A stretch of DNA of 64,000 nt from NCBI RefSeq assembly GCF_001613205.1, contig NZ_BDBX01000005.1, positions 1-64,000 of the forward strand. The letters are read 5' to 3'. A program made the translations under genes and the position numbers. Positions 32,102 through 40,998 of the stretch are shown here, one piece after another (the first letter of the stretch is position 1; the number at the start of each line of letters is the position of its first letter). The notes beneath the pieces are model-generated. The model saw only the letters and a program-made list of their open reading frames with translations. It searched no databases and was not told the origin of the DNA. The DNA is from Nocardia sienata NBRC 100364 (lineage in GTDB: Bacteria > Actinomycetota > Actinomycetes > Mycobacteriales > Mycobacteriaceae).

Positions 32102-33543
32102 GCGACGGCGTAGTCGTCGACGATCTGTCGATCCACACACTGTCCGGCGCCCAACTATTGGCACCGATATCGCTGCGGGTACCGCCGGGGAAGGTGGCCG
32201 CGTTGACCGGCCCGTCCGGTACCGGCAAGACCACGCTGATGCGGGCTCTGCTCGGGCACCTTGCCCCCGGTGCCACCCGGACGGGCGGCACCGTGCACGT
32301 CGCGGGGCAGGATGTCTTCGCCCTGCGTCCCGCCGCACGGCAACACTTCCGGCGGCGGAACATCGCCTTCGTGGATCAGGACCCGGGCGGTGCGCTCAAC
32401 CCTGCCCTGCGCGTGCGCACCCTGCTCCGAGAAGCCGCGTCCCGGCCCAGCGACAGCATGCTCCGCGCCGCCCTCGCCCGGGTGGGCCTGCCCGAATCAT
32501 TCCTGGGCCGGCGACCCGGCGAATTGTCCGGTGGCGAACAGCGGCGGGTGGCGCTCGCTATCGCCCTCGTGCGCGAGGTGGGCGTCATCGTCGCCGATGA
32601 ACCACTCGCCGGTCTACACGCGAACCTGCGCAATGCGATCGCCGACCTCCTGCGCTCACTGGCCACCGATGACAACATCGCGCTGGTGGTCTCCGGGCAC
32701 AACACCGAGATACTGCACCGTCTTGCCGACGATGTCGTCGAACTGGGCGAGTCACGGACGGCCCTGGCTCGGCTCGCCGCGTGCGCCGCGGAGGCGCCGA
32801 TCTCCGGTCCGCCCGCACTGGAGGCCGCCGCGATCTCCGCGACGGCCGGGCGCACGCGCCTGCTCCGCTCCGTGGCTGTCACAGTCCCGGCGGCAGGGTC
32901 GGTGGCATTGACCGGCCCGTCCGGGGCCGGGAAAACCACGCTGGCGCGGGTTCTCACCGGAATACACACCGAGGCCACCGGCACCCTGCTGGTCGACGGC
33001 CGTCCGCTGGCCGTCGGCCGGGCCCGCCGAACCCGTCGCGACCGGCGCCGCGTCCAGTTGATCCCGCAGCACCCGCTGTCCACGCTGAACCCGAAACACA
33101 CAGTGCTGCAAGCCCTGTCACGACCGCTACGTCTCAGCGGCAACACGGCCCGCGCCGAGATTCCCGAACGCGCGGCCGCCCTGCTGCGCAGCGTCGACCT
33201 CGACCCCGGACTATTGCACCGTTACCCCGGTGCGCTCTCCGGCGGTCAGCGCCAGCGCGTGGCCATCGCTCGCGCACTCGGCGCCGAGCCCGACCTCCTC
33301 ATCTGCGACGAGATAACCTCCGCGCTCGACGACCGGACCGCCCGGTCGATCATGGATCTGATCGAGCGCACCCGGCACACCCGCGGGATCGGAACACTCG
33401 TCATCAGCCACGATATGGCCGTGGTCGCCGCCTACTGCCAGCAGATCGTGGTCCTCGGCAACGGCGCCGTCGTCGAACAGGGCCCTACCGCCGAGGTACT
33501 CGCCGCCCCGCACGCGGTGGAAACCAAGGCCCTGCTCGCCTGA
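32098..33543 (+). CDS. Duplicated ABC ATPase (DppD-DppF fused) of the importer
   Basis: 481 residues with two nucleotide-binding domains. NBD1: Walker A GPSGTGKT at 38-45, signature LSGGEQ, Walker B VIVADEP. NBD2: Walker A GPSGAGKT near 279, QLIPQHPLSTLNP (Q-loop), signature LSGGQRQ, Walker B LLICDEI and the H-loop VISHD. In most Dpp systems these are two genes; here they are one chain. NBD1 ends with a non-canonical VVSGHN at its switch position. Start overlaps the preceding permease by four bases. Confidence 0.9.
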   Translation: MSDGVVVDDLSIHTLSGAQLLAPISLRVPPGKVAALTGPSGTGKTTLMRALLGHLAPGATRTGGTVHVAGQDVFALRPAARQHFRRRNIAFVDQDPGGALNPALRVRTLLREAASRPSDSMLRAALARVGLPESFLGRRPGELSGGEQRRVALAIALVREVGVIVADEPLAGLHANLRNAIADLLRSLATDDNIALVVSGHNTEILHRLADDVVELGESRTALARLAACAAEAPISGPPALEAAAISATAGRTRLLRSVAVTVPAAGSVALTGPSGAGKTTLARVLTGIHTEATGTLLVDGRPLAVGRARRTRRDRRRVQLIPQHPLSTLNPKHTVLQALSRPLRLSGNTARAEIPERAAALLRSVDLDPGLLHRYPGALSGGQRQRVAIARALGAEPDLLICDEITSALDDRTARSIMDLIERTRHTRGIGTLVISHDMAVVAAYCQQIVVLGNGAVVEQGPTAEVLAAPHAVETKALLA

Positions 33544-33565
33544 CAAGTGACCTGCGCGGCCCGGA

Positions 33566-35032
33566 TCAGAACGGATAGCGCTGGATCTCGGACTGCACAG
33601 TGATCCATTGGGTTTCGGTAAAGGTATCGAGGTTGGCGGTCGGCCCGCCGAACCGGCCGCCCACTCCGGAGGCCTTCAGGCCGCCGAACGGGATCGGCGC
33701 CTCGTCGTCCACGGTTTGATCGTTGATGTGCACGGCGCCCGAGACGATCCGGTCGGCGAGTTCGTAGGCCTTGAAGGCATCGCCGGTGAGGATGCCCACG
33801 GACAGGCCGTACTCGGAGGCGTTGATGATGTCCACGGCCTCCTCGATCGTGTCGTAGACCAGGACCGGCGCCACGGGACCGAAGATCTCCTCGGTCCAGG
33901 CGGGATTGTCCGGCGTGAGGCCGGTGAGAACGGTCGGCCGATAGAAGAGATCGGTGAACTGCCCACCCGCGGCCACCGTCGCACCCGCCTCGACGGCCGC
34001 GGTGACCAGTCCGTGGACCCGGTCGCGCTGGCCGGCATCGATGATCGGTCCCAGCGCATTCCCCGGGTCGGTGGGATCGCCCACCGGAATGTGCCGCGCT
34101 TTGTCCGCCAGGGCGGCCACGTACTCCTCGGCGACGGACCGGTGCACGAGATGCCGGCCGGTGGTCATGCAGATCTGCCCCTGGTGCAGGAACGATCCCC
34201 AGGCGCCCGCCGACGCGGCCGCCTGCACATCCGCATCGGGCAGCACCAGCAGAGCATTGTTACCGCCCAGCTCGAGGTGAACTTTCTTGAGCAGCGGCCC
34301 GGCCGCCGCGGCGATCCTGCGCCCGGCGGCCGTGGATCCGGTGAACGACAGGCATGGAATACGCGGGTGTTCGACCATGGCCGCGCCCAGTTCGCCGCCG
34401 CCGGGCAGGACATGCAGCACCCCCGCGGGCAACCCCGCCTCCCGCAGCAGTTCGGCCAGGGCCAGCCCGCCCGAGATCGGGGTACGCGGATCCGGTTTGA
34501 GGATCACCGCGTTACCCAGGGCGAGCGCCGGCGCGACCGACCGCATCGACAGGATGGCCGGGAAGTTGAACGGCGAGATCACGCCCACGATCCCCACCGG
34601 AATCCGGCGGGCCACCGACAGGCGAGGTTTCCCCGAACGCAGCATCTCCCCGTACGGGTGCGCGGCCAGGGCCGCGGACTCCTGCAGTTCGCTCCGCACC
34701 AAACCGACCTCGAAGGCCGCCTTGCCCTGCCCCGAGCCGGCTTCGGCGACCAGCCAGGAACCCAGCCGGTCCGGGTTCTCCCCCAGCAACTGCGCCGCAC
34801 GCAACAGGACGGCGACTCGCTCGTCGTAGGTACGGGCCGCCCAGTCCTGTTGCGCCGCAGTCGCCGAGTGCACCGCGGTCTCCAGGTCCGCGCTCCCGGC
34901 TTCGCCCACGGTGTCGAGTGTCGCGCCGGTGGCGGGTGACACCACGGTCAGGGTGCGGGAAGCGGGACGGAAGGCGCCGTCGAACAGCGCGTCGCGCCAG
35001 ACGGTGTCGGACGAGTCGGCGGGGGTGGTCAT
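33566..35032 (-). CDS. Aromatic aldehyde dehydrogenase (benzaldehyde/vanillin type)
   Basis: 488 residues from ATG 35032. NAD-dependent aldehyde dehydrogenase motifs: ISPFNFP near 152-158, KPDPRTPISGG near 179, FTGSTAAGRR near 230, Glu254 in LELGGNNA and catalytic Cys288 in HQGQICMTTGRH. The KPDPRTPISGG and HQGQICM stretches are typical of benzaldehyde and vanillin dehydrogenases. It lies next to pobA and could supply 4-hydroxybenzoate or a related acid. The leader carries a ten-base palindrome. The transcript is separate from pobA. Confidence 0.88.
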   Translation of the reverse strand: MTTPADSSDTVWRDALFDGAFRPASRTLTVVSPATGATLDTVGEAGSADLETAVHSATAAQQDWAARTYDERVAVLLRAAQLLGENPDRLGSWLVAEAGSGQGKAAFEVGLVRSELQESAALAAHPYGEMLRSGKPRLSVARRIPVGIVGVISPFNFPAILSMRSVAPALALGNAVILKPDPRTPISGGLALAELLREAGLPAGVLHVLPGGGELGAAMVEHPRIPCLSFTGSTAAGRRIAAAAGPLLKKVHLELGGNNALLVLPDADVQAAASAGAWGSFLHQGQICMTTGRHLVHRSVAEEYVAALADKARHIPVGDPTDPGNALGPIIDAGQRDRVHGLVTAAVEAGATVAAGGQFTDLFYRPTVLTGLTPDNPAWTEEIFGPVAPVLVYDTIEEAVDIINASEYGLSVGILTGDAFKAYELADRIVSGAVHINDQTVDDEAPIPFGGLKASGVGGRFGGPTANLDTFTETQWITVQSEIQRYPF

Positions 35033-35069
35033 GGAGGAACTCCTGCGGTGTCGTATATCGGAGGCAGTA

Positions 35070-35095
35070 GCCGCGAGGACGACCATCCTCGCGGC
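35070..35095. promoter_or_regulatory. Palindrome in the leader of the aldehyde dehydrogenase gene
   Basis: GCCGCGAGGA-N6-TCCTCGCGGC, ten-base perfect arms, 38 bases upstream of the start codon. It could be an operator or an RNA hairpin. Confidence 0.5.
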
Positions 35096-35132
35096 ACACG
35101 CCGGCTGTGTCCAAAAATGTCGGCTTCGGCGC

Positions 35133-35165
35133 CGCGGACCGGGGCCCTCATCGCCCCGGTCCGCG
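35133..35165 (-). terminator. Terminator of the pcaK-pobA operon
   Basis: CGCGGACCGGGGC-N7-GCCCCGGTCCGCG, a perfect 13-pair stem downstream (minus strand) of pobA. Confidence 0.75.
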
Positions 35166-35253
35166 ACTCCGCCGAGCCGGAATCGGGGCAGGCCCCGACC
35201 GTTCGGTCGTGCGGCGATCCGTCAGCGGCCGCCGGGTGGGCGACCGCAGGCGG

Positions 35254-36435
35254 TCAGGCCGCCTGCTGCCATCCGGTATAGGCCTCCGCCAGGTAGGCGG
35301 CGCCGTGGCGGGAACCGGTGACCAGCGCAAGCTCGCCGCGCTGCCGTGCGATATCGAACGGGGAGGCCCCCTCCACGGAGTGGAGCATGGTGGTCATCCA
35401 ATAGGAGAAGTGCTGAGCCTTCCATACCCGGTCCAGAGCCCGTTCGGTATAGCGGTCGAGGGCCTCGTCCCCGGCGCCGGCCAGGAAATCGGTGATCGCC
35501 TCGTGCAGCACACGGACATCGGCGAGCGCCAGGTTGAGCCCTTTGGCACCGGTCGGCGGTACGGTGTGCGCGGCATCACCGGCGAGCAGTAACCGGCCGT
35601 AGCGCATCGGGGCGGTGACGAAGGAGCGGAACGGCAGCACCATCTTCGCGCTGATCGGCCCCTCCTGGATCTCGAAACCGTTCCCGTTGACCCGGCGGCG
35701 CATCTCCGCCCAGATGCGGTCGTCGTCCCAGTCCTCGGGTCGTTCGCCGGGTGCGCACTGGAAATACATCCGCTGCATCGTGGGCGTGCGCTGGCTCACC
35801 AGCGCGAAGCCGTGCTCGGACTGCGCGTAGATCAGTTCCGGATGCGAGGGCGGCGCCTCGGCGAGGAACCCGAACCAGGCGAACGGGTATTCGCGGAACC
35901 ATTCAGCCCGGGTTCCGACCGGGAAGGCCTTGCGGCAGATGGACCGGGAGCCGTCGGATCCGACCACCAGTTCCGCCTCGATCCGGCCGGGGCGACCGTC
36001 GGAATCGATGAAGGACACCACGGGCCGGGCACCGGAGGTGTCGACCGCGGTATCGGAGACGCCGTAGCGCACATCGCCCCCGTCGGTCTCCCGGCGGGCC
36101 GCCAGGTCGGCGAAGACATCGTTCTGCGGGTACAGCCAGACGGATTCGCCGACCAGTTCCTGGAAATCGATACGGTGGTTCTCGCCGCCGAACCGGAACA
36201 CCACACCGTCGTGCCGGTCGCCGTCGGTGATCACCCGATCCGACACCCCGGTGTCGACCAGCGTGCGCACCGATCCCGCTTCGAGGATTCCGGCGCGGAT
36301 CGTGGTGGCGATATCGTGCCGGCTGCGGATATCGATCACCACCGAGTCGATTCCGGATCGGTGCAGCAGATGGGAGAGCAGCAGCCCGGCCGGGCCCGCC
36401 CCGACAATCGCTACCTGGGTCCGAGTGGTGGTCAC
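35254..36435 (-). CDS. pobA: 4-hydroxybenzoate 3-monooxygenase
   Basis: 393 residues, the standard PobA length. It starts at GTG 36435 with AAGGAG eight bases upstream, overlapping the transporter stop by four bases. FAD motif VAIVGAGPAGLLLSHLL near 7-23; RAGILEAGSVRTLVDTGV; the second FAD motif RLLLAGDAAHTVPPTGAKGLNLALADV near 277-303. The enzyme uses NAD(P)H and oxygen to make protocatechuate, the substrate of PcaHG encoded nearby. Confidence 0.95.
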   Translation of the reverse strand: MTTTRTQVAIVGAGPAGLLLSHLLHRSGIDSVVIDIRSRHDIATTIRAGILEAGSVRTLVDTGVSDRVITDGDRHDGVVFRFGGENHRIDFQELVGESVWLYPQNDVFADLAARRETDGGDVRYGVSDTAVDTSGARPVVSFIDSDGRPGRIEAELVVGSDGSRSICRKAFPVGTRAEWFREYPFAWFGFLAEAPPSHPELIYAQSEHGFALVSQRTPTMQRMYFQCAPGERPEDWDDDRIWAEMRRRVNGNGFEIQEGPISAKMVLPFRSFVTAPMRYGRLLLAGDAAHTVPPTGAKGLNLALADVRVLHEAITDFLAGAGDEALDRYTERALDRVWKAQHFSYWMTTMLHSVEGASPFDIARQRGELALVTGSRHGAAYLAEAYTGWQQAA

Positions 36436-37667
36436 AGTGCGTACTCCTTCGTATCGCCGGGTCCGGTGGTGGGTGCCGTGGGTTCGGAGTACCGGGCGGC
36501 CAGGCGCGGGACTGTCGCCAGTGCGAGCAATCCGATCGCGGCGACCACCGCGAAGAAGTAGAAACCCCACGGATGGGCGGAACCGGCCACGATGAGCGCA
36601 CCGGTGATACTCGGCCCGAAGATGGCGCCGAGGCGGCCGACCGCGGAGGCGAGACCGAGCGCGGTGGCGCGGACCTCGGCCGGGTAGGCCTGGGTGACAT
36701 AGGCGTAGACGAGCACCTGGGCCGAGAAGACGAAGATGCCGGTCACCAATACCAGGGCATTGAGCAGGAACGTGTTGGGCACCTTGATGCTCAGCAGGGC
36801 GAGCAGCACCGCGGCCGCGCCGAACCAGACCAGGATGGTCGGTTTGGTGCCGCGCCGGTCGGCCAGGGTTCCCGCGACGATCAGGCCGATGATGGCGCCG
36901 ATGTTCAGGACCAGCAGCAGGGTCAGCGAGGTGGACATGTTGTACCCGGCGTCGCGCATCAGTTTCGGCAGCCAGGTGTTGAGCCCGTAGACCAGCAGCA
37001 GTCCCATGAACGAGCCGACCCACACGCCGAGGGTGGTGCGCAGGTACTTCGGCTGCAGGACCACGGTGGGGCCGACGCGTTCGGTCTTGCTCTGGGCCGC
37101 CAGATAGGCATCGGATTCGGGCAGCTTCCACCACATGAGCGGCAACAGCAGGAATCCGGCGATACCTCCGGCATAGAACAGGATCTCCCAGTTCGGCACG
37201 AGCCAGAGCGCGAACAGCGAGGCCAAAACCGCGCCGAAGTGGTAGCCGGTCATGGTGAAGGTGCTGGCGAACGCCCGGCGCGAGGCGGGCATATGCTCGG
37301 CCATGAAGGTGAGCGCGGTCGGCATACAGGCGCCGAGCCCGAGCCCCGCGAGCAACCGGAAGGCGCCGAACACGGCCACCGATCCGGCCCACGGCACGGC
37401 GATGGTGAACACCGAGAACAGGGCGATCGAGGCCAGCAGAACCGAGCGGCGGCCGTAGCGGTCGGCGAGCGGGCCCACTCCGGCGGCGCCGATGGCGACG
37501 CCGACCAGAGAGATGGTCGCGGCGAAAGTCGCACCGGAGGCGGTGAACCCGACGTGGTTCTCGTCGATCAGGGTCGGGATGACCGCCCCGAGGACGACGA
37601 GGTCGTACCCGTCGAGGAGCACGGTGAGCCAGCACAGCGCGGCCGGCCACGACAGCAGTTTGTTCAT
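36432..37667 (-). CDS. pcaK: Aromatic acid:H+ symporter (PcaK-type MFS transporter)
   Basis: 411 residues, twelve membrane helices. AAHS-family marks: LLDGYDLVVLGAVIPTL in TM1 (the Asp in DGYD is needed for transport in PcaK), GPLADRYGRRSVLL, and FAxGLGLGACMPTALTFMAEH-like TM4-5. Family members import 4-hydroxybenzoate and protocatechuate. It is in one operon with pobA, which supports that substrate. It is divergent from the LysR gene at 37792. Confidence 0.9.
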   Translation of the reverse strand: MNKLLSWPAALCWLTVLLDGYDLVVLGAVIPTLIDENHVGFTASGATFAATISLVGVAIGAAGVGPLADRYGRRSVLLASIALFSVFTIAVPWAGSVAVFGAFRLLAGLGLGACMPTALTFMAEHMPASRRAFASTFTMTGYHFGAVLASLFALWLVPNWEILFYAGGIAGFLLLPLMWWKLPESDAYLAAQSKTERVGPTVVLQPKYLRTTLGVWVGSFMGLLLVYGLNTWLPKLMRDAGYNMSTSLTLLLVLNIGAIIGLIVAGTLADRRGTKPTILVWFGAAAVLLALLSIKVPNTFLLNALVLVTGIFVFSAQVLVYAYVTQAYPAEVRATALGLASAVGRLGAIFGPSITGALIVAGSAHPWGFYFFAVVAAIGLLALATVPRLAARYSEPTAPTTGPGDTKEYAL

Positions 37668-37745
37668 GATGGGAGTTCTCTTCTGATCTTCGGGTCGGAC
37701 GACGCGACCCGGTCTGTGACGGCACTCACGCTAAGCTCCGGTTCC

Positions 37746-37772
37746 TCAGAAATCCAATAGATGATTTTCTGA
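37746..37772. promoter_or_regulatory. Inverted repeat (LysR-type operator) between pcaK and lysR
   Basis: TCAGAAATC-N8-GATTTTCTGA lies 20 bases before the LysR start in the divergent control region. AT-rich arms and position fit a LysR activator site for pcaK-pobA. Confidence 0.6.
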
Positions 37773-37791
37773 AGTGGAATAGAGGAGATCT

Positions 37792-38700
37792 ATGACATCC
37801 GAGGTGGACCTCAACCTGGTCCGGACATTCGTCCTGCTCTACGAGACACGCAGCGTCACGGCCGCGGCAGATCTGCTGGGCGTGACCCAGCCGACCGTCA
37901 GTTACGGCCTGGGCAAATTGCGTAGGCGGCTCGACGACGAACTGTTCGTCCGCGGGCCCGGCGGTCTTATCCCCACCTCGGAATCCGAACGGCTCTACCC
38001 CCCATTGCGCGCCGCACTGGCGGAGGTCACCGAAACACTGGGCGCGACCACGGACTTCGACCCCGGACGGCCCACCCGCTTCACCCTCGGACTCTCGGAT
38101 CTGGGTGAGGTGACGGTGCTGCCGCTGGTATTGGCCGAGCTGGCGGCCCAGGCCCCGCGGGCCGGCCTGCGGGTCCAGGCGTTCGAGATGGACACCGCGA
38201 CCGATCGGCTGGCCCGCGGCGAGATGGACGCCATCGTGGCCAGCCCGGTCCTCGATTCGCCCCGGCTGCGGCGGACACCGCTGTTCACCGAGGGATACGC
38301 GGGTATGGTCGCCGCCGATCATCCCCGGCTGCACACCGGCACACCGACACACGCCGACCTCGAGCGGGAGCGGCATGTGGTGGTGGACGGCGGTAGCGGT
38401 CATCTGGGTCCGCGCCGGGCACTGGTCGAACATCGACTGGAGAGCCGCATCGCGGTCCGGGTCACCCGGTTCGCGACACTTCCGTACGTGGTGCAGGACA
38501 GCGAACTCGTCGCGATCGTCCCGGAGCGGGTCGCCCGCGCGCTGGCCCGGACCCATTCGGTGCGGATCTTCGCGCTGCCCTGGTCCATCGAACCGGTCGA
38601 GGTGGCGGCCTACACGCGGCACGCGCCCGGACGCAGCACTGCTCAGCGCTTCTTCCTGGAGGTGATCCGGACGGCCATGGACAAGCTGCCGGCCCTGTGA
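37792..38700 (+). CDS. LysR-family regulator of the pcaK-pobA operon
   Basis: 302 residues. N-terminal HTH: VDLNLVRTFVLLYETRSVTAAADLLGVTQPTVSYGLGKLRRRL (3-45). The effector domain is of the NodD/PcpR-like type (PTRFTLGLSDLGEVTVLPLV). It is divergent from pcaK-pobA with an inverted repeat between them, so it probably activates that operon in response to an aromatic acid. In other bacteria pobA may be under PobR (IclR/AraC type), so this is a different regulator choice. Confidence 0.9.
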   Translation: MTSEVDLNLVRTFVLLYETRSVTAAADLLGVTQPTVSYGLGKLRRRLDDELFVRGPGGLIPTSESERLYPPLRAALAEVTETLGATTDFDPGRPTRFTLGLSDLGEVTVLPLVLAELAAQAPRAGLRVQAFEMDTATDRLARGEMDAIVASPVLDSPRLRRTPLFTEGYAGMVAADHPRLHTGTPTHADLERERHVVVDGGSGHLGPRRALVEHRLESRIAVRVTRFATLPYVVQDSELVAIVPERVARALARTHSVRIFALPWSIEPVEVAAYTRHAPGRSTAQRFFLEVIRTAMDKLPAL

Positions 38701-38725
38701 GCAGGCCGAAATCACGGCATCGCCC

Positions 38726-39382
38726 TCAGCCGACCCGTTCGACCAGTGCGTCGTCGACCTCGACGGCCGCCCCCGTGGCCGCCCGGACCTCGGCGACAGT
38801 GACCCCGGGCGCGGTTTCCACCAGCACCAGCCCACGCTCGGTCACGTCGAGCACGGCCATATCGGTGACGATCCGGTCCACACAGCCCAGCCCGGTCAGC
38901 GGCAGGGTGCACTCTTCGACGATCTTGGGCTCCCCCGACCGCGAGACATGGTCCATCATCACGATCACCCGCCGGGCGCCGTGCACCAGATCCATGGCGC
39001 CGCCCATCCCCTTGACCATCTTGCCCGGAATCATCCAGTTGGCCAGATCGCCGCGGGCGCTGACCTGCATGGCCCCCAGCACCGCCACGTCGACCTGACC
39101 GCCACGGATCATGCCGAAAGACTGCGCGGAATCGAAGAACGAGGCGCCGGGCAGCACGGTGATGGTTTCCTTGCCGGCATTGATCAGTTCGGGATCCAGT
39201 TCGTCCTCGGTCGGATACGGGCCCACCCCGAGGACACCGTTCTCCGAATGCAGCACGACGGTGATATCGCCGGGCAGATAGTTGGGCACCAGCGTCGGCA
39301 TGCCGATGCCGAGGTTGACGTACTGGCCGTCTTCGAGTTCGGCGGCGACCCGGGCCGCCATCTGTTCGCGGGTCAGCGTCAT
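38726..39382 (-). CDS. pcaJ: 3-oxoadipate CoA-transferase subunit B
   Basis: 218 residues. It has [13 protein letters not shown] near 25-37 and [16 protein letters not shown] with the catalytic Glu47 (SENG motif). With PcaI it transfers CoA from succinyl-CoA to 3-oxoadipate. Its ATG overlaps the pcaI stop by four bases. Neighbours identify the substrate; by sequence alone acetoacetate transferases look similar. Confidence 0.92.
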   Translation of the reverse strand: MTLTREQMAARVAAELEDGQYVNLGIGMPTLVPNYLPGDITVVLHSENGVLGVGPYPTEDELDPELINAGKETITVLPGASFFDSAQSFGMIRGGQVDVAVLGAMQVSARGDLANWMIPGKMVKGMGGAMDLVHGARRVIVMMDHVSRSGEPKIVEECTLPLTGLGCVDRIVTDMAVLDVTERGLVLVETAPGVTVAEVRAATGAAVEVDDALVERVG

Positions 39383-40125
39383 GCGCGCACCGTCCTGTTC
39401 TCGATTCCTACTTCGACCTTGCCGACGGGTACGACCCGCTGGACCTGGATCCCCGGGGTGTGCACCTGATCGGGGTCCAGTTCGCCGGGTTCGACCAGGT
39501 GCTCGACCTGAGCGATGGTGATCCGGCCCGCCGCGGCCGCGGGCGGGTTGAAGTTGCGGGCGCTGGCGCGATAGACGAGGTTGCCGTGGCGGTCGCCCTT
39601 CCAGGCGTGGACCAGCGCGTAGTCGGTGACGATCCCCCGCTCGAGCACATAGGTGACCCCGTCGAATACCCGGGTCTCCTTCGGCGGGGAGGCCACCGCG
39701 ATGCCACCCGCGCCGTCGTAGCGCAGCGGCAGGCCACCCTCGGCGACCTGGGTGCCGACACCGGCCGGGGTGAAGAAGGCCGGAATACCTGCGCCTCCGG
39801 CCCGCATCCGCTCGGCGAGGGTGCCCTGCGGGGTCAGCTCGACCTCGAGTTCGCCGGACAGGTACTGGCGGGCGAATTCTTCGTTGGCGCCGACGTAGGA
39901 GCTGATGGTGCGGCGAATGCGGTGGGCCGCGAGCAGCACGCCGAGACCGAAGCCGTTGGTGCCGCAGTTGTTGCTGACGACCTCCAGATCGGTGGCGCCC
40001 TGGTCGAGCAGCGCGTTGATCAGTATTTCCGGGATCCCGACCAGCCCGAATCCGCCGACAGCCAGGGAAGAGCCGTCGGGGATATCGGCGACCGCTTCGG
40101 CGGCTGTGGCAATGACTTTGTCCAT
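39379..40125 (-). CDS. pcaI: 3-oxoadipate CoA-transferase subunit A
   Basis: 248 residues from ATG 40125 with GGAG seven bases upstream. [20 protein letters not shown] near 24-43 is the family's glycine-rich start, and [52 protein letters not shown] is typical of the A subunit. It forms the transferase with PcaJ and is divergent from pcaHG, sharing a control region with repeats. Confidence 0.92.
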   Translation of the reverse strand: MDKVIATAAEAVADIPDGSSLAVGGFGLVGIPEILINALLDQGATDLEVVSNNCGTNGFGLGVLLAAHRIRRTISSYVGANEEFARQYLSGELEVELTPQGTLAERMRAGGAGIPAFFTPAGVGTQVAEGGLPLRYDGAGGIAVASPPKETRVFDGVTYVLERGIVTDYALVHAWKGDRHGNLVYRASARNFNPPAAAAGRITIAQVEHLVEPGELDPDQVHTPGIQVQRVVPVGKVEVGIENRTVRA

Positions 40126-40149
40126 CACGCGCTCCACAGTAGCCAGAAT

Positions 40150-40192
40150 TGTGCGGAATGTGAACTCATGTGCGTATAGTGAACCTCGCACA
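40150..40192. promoter_or_regulatory. Direct and inverted repeats in the pcaIJ/pcaHG control region (PcaR site candidate)
   Basis: TGTGCG-N4-GTGAAC occurs at 40150-40165 and again at 40169-40184, a 19-base period. TGTGCG at 40169 also pairs with CGCACA at 40187-40192. These are well placed for an IclR-type regulator controlling both directions. Confidence 0.6.
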
Positions 40193-40275
40193 CGGTCATT
40201 GATCCGGCCCGAGCCGGGTTCTATGCTGTTCGCATCCCGTAGCAATGTCCACATCCCGAACGCGAGGTCGCGCGC

Positions 40276-40998
40276 ATGCTCCAACTGCCCCCGCGGTACC
40301 GCGGTATCGACAAGGACGAGGAAGCACCGCTCGACTTCGCCGATTACCGCACCACCGCCCTCCGCCACCCGAAACAGCCGCTGATCCTGCTCCCCCAGCG
40401 ACTCGGCGAGCTCACCGGTCCGGTGCTCGGCGAAGGCCGGATCACCGAGGCGGACGCCGACCTGACGCTCGCCCGCGGCGGCGAGGCGATCGGGCAGCGC
40501 ATCGTCGTCCACGGGCGGGTCCTCGACAGCGACCGCAAACCGGTACCGAACACACTGGTCGAGGTCTGGCAGGCCAATGCGGCCGGCCGCTACCGGCACC
40601 AGGGCGACCAGTGGCCGGCCCCGCTGGACCCGCATTTCGACGGCGTCGGCCGGGTACTCACCGACAGCGACGGACACTACTCGTTCACCACGATCAAGCC
40701 GGGCATCTATCCGTGGCGCAACCACCACAATGCGTGGCGCCCCGCCCATATCCATTTCTCGCTGTTCGGGCGTGCCTTCACCCAGCGCCTGGTGACCCAG
40801 ATGTATTTTCCGGACGACCCGATGTTCTTCCAGGACCCGATCTACAACTCGGTCCCCGACGGCGCCCGCCAGCGCATGGTGAGCGCATTCGACTACGAGG
40901 CCACCACCGACAACTGGGCGGTGGGCTACCGGTTCGACATCGTGCTGCGCGGCCGCGACGCGACCCCGTTCGAGGAGGACGACGACCACGATGAATGA
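40276..40998 (+). CDS. pcaH: Protocatechuate 3,4-dioxygenase beta subunit
   Basis: 240 residues. The four iron ligands are readable: Tyr106 (GRYRHQ), Tyr145 (GIYPWRN), His158 and His160 (AHIHFS). This is the intradiol dioxygenase subunit that holds the non-heme ferric iron; it opens protocatechuate to 3-carboxy-cis,cis-muconate. It overlaps pcaG by eight bases. Confidence 0.95.
   Translation: MLQLPPRYRGIDKDEEAPLDFADYRTTALRHPKQPLILLPQRLGELTGPVLGEGRITEADADLTLARGGEAIGQRIVVHGRVLDSDRKPVPNTLVEVWQANAAGRYRHQGDQWPAPLDPHFDGVGRVLTDSDGHYSFTTIKPGIYPWRNHHNAWRPAHIHFSLFGRAFTQRLVTQMYFPDDPMFFQDPIYNSVPDGARQRMVSAFDYEATTDNWAVGYRFDIVLRGRDATPFEEDDDHDE

Noticed and set aside
35254..37725. Single 823-codon minus-strand frame suggesting a transporter-monooxygenase fusion
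   Set aside because: The frame is open only by chance upstream of GTG 36435. The transporter is read in another frame and overlaps pobA by four bases, so there are two genes.
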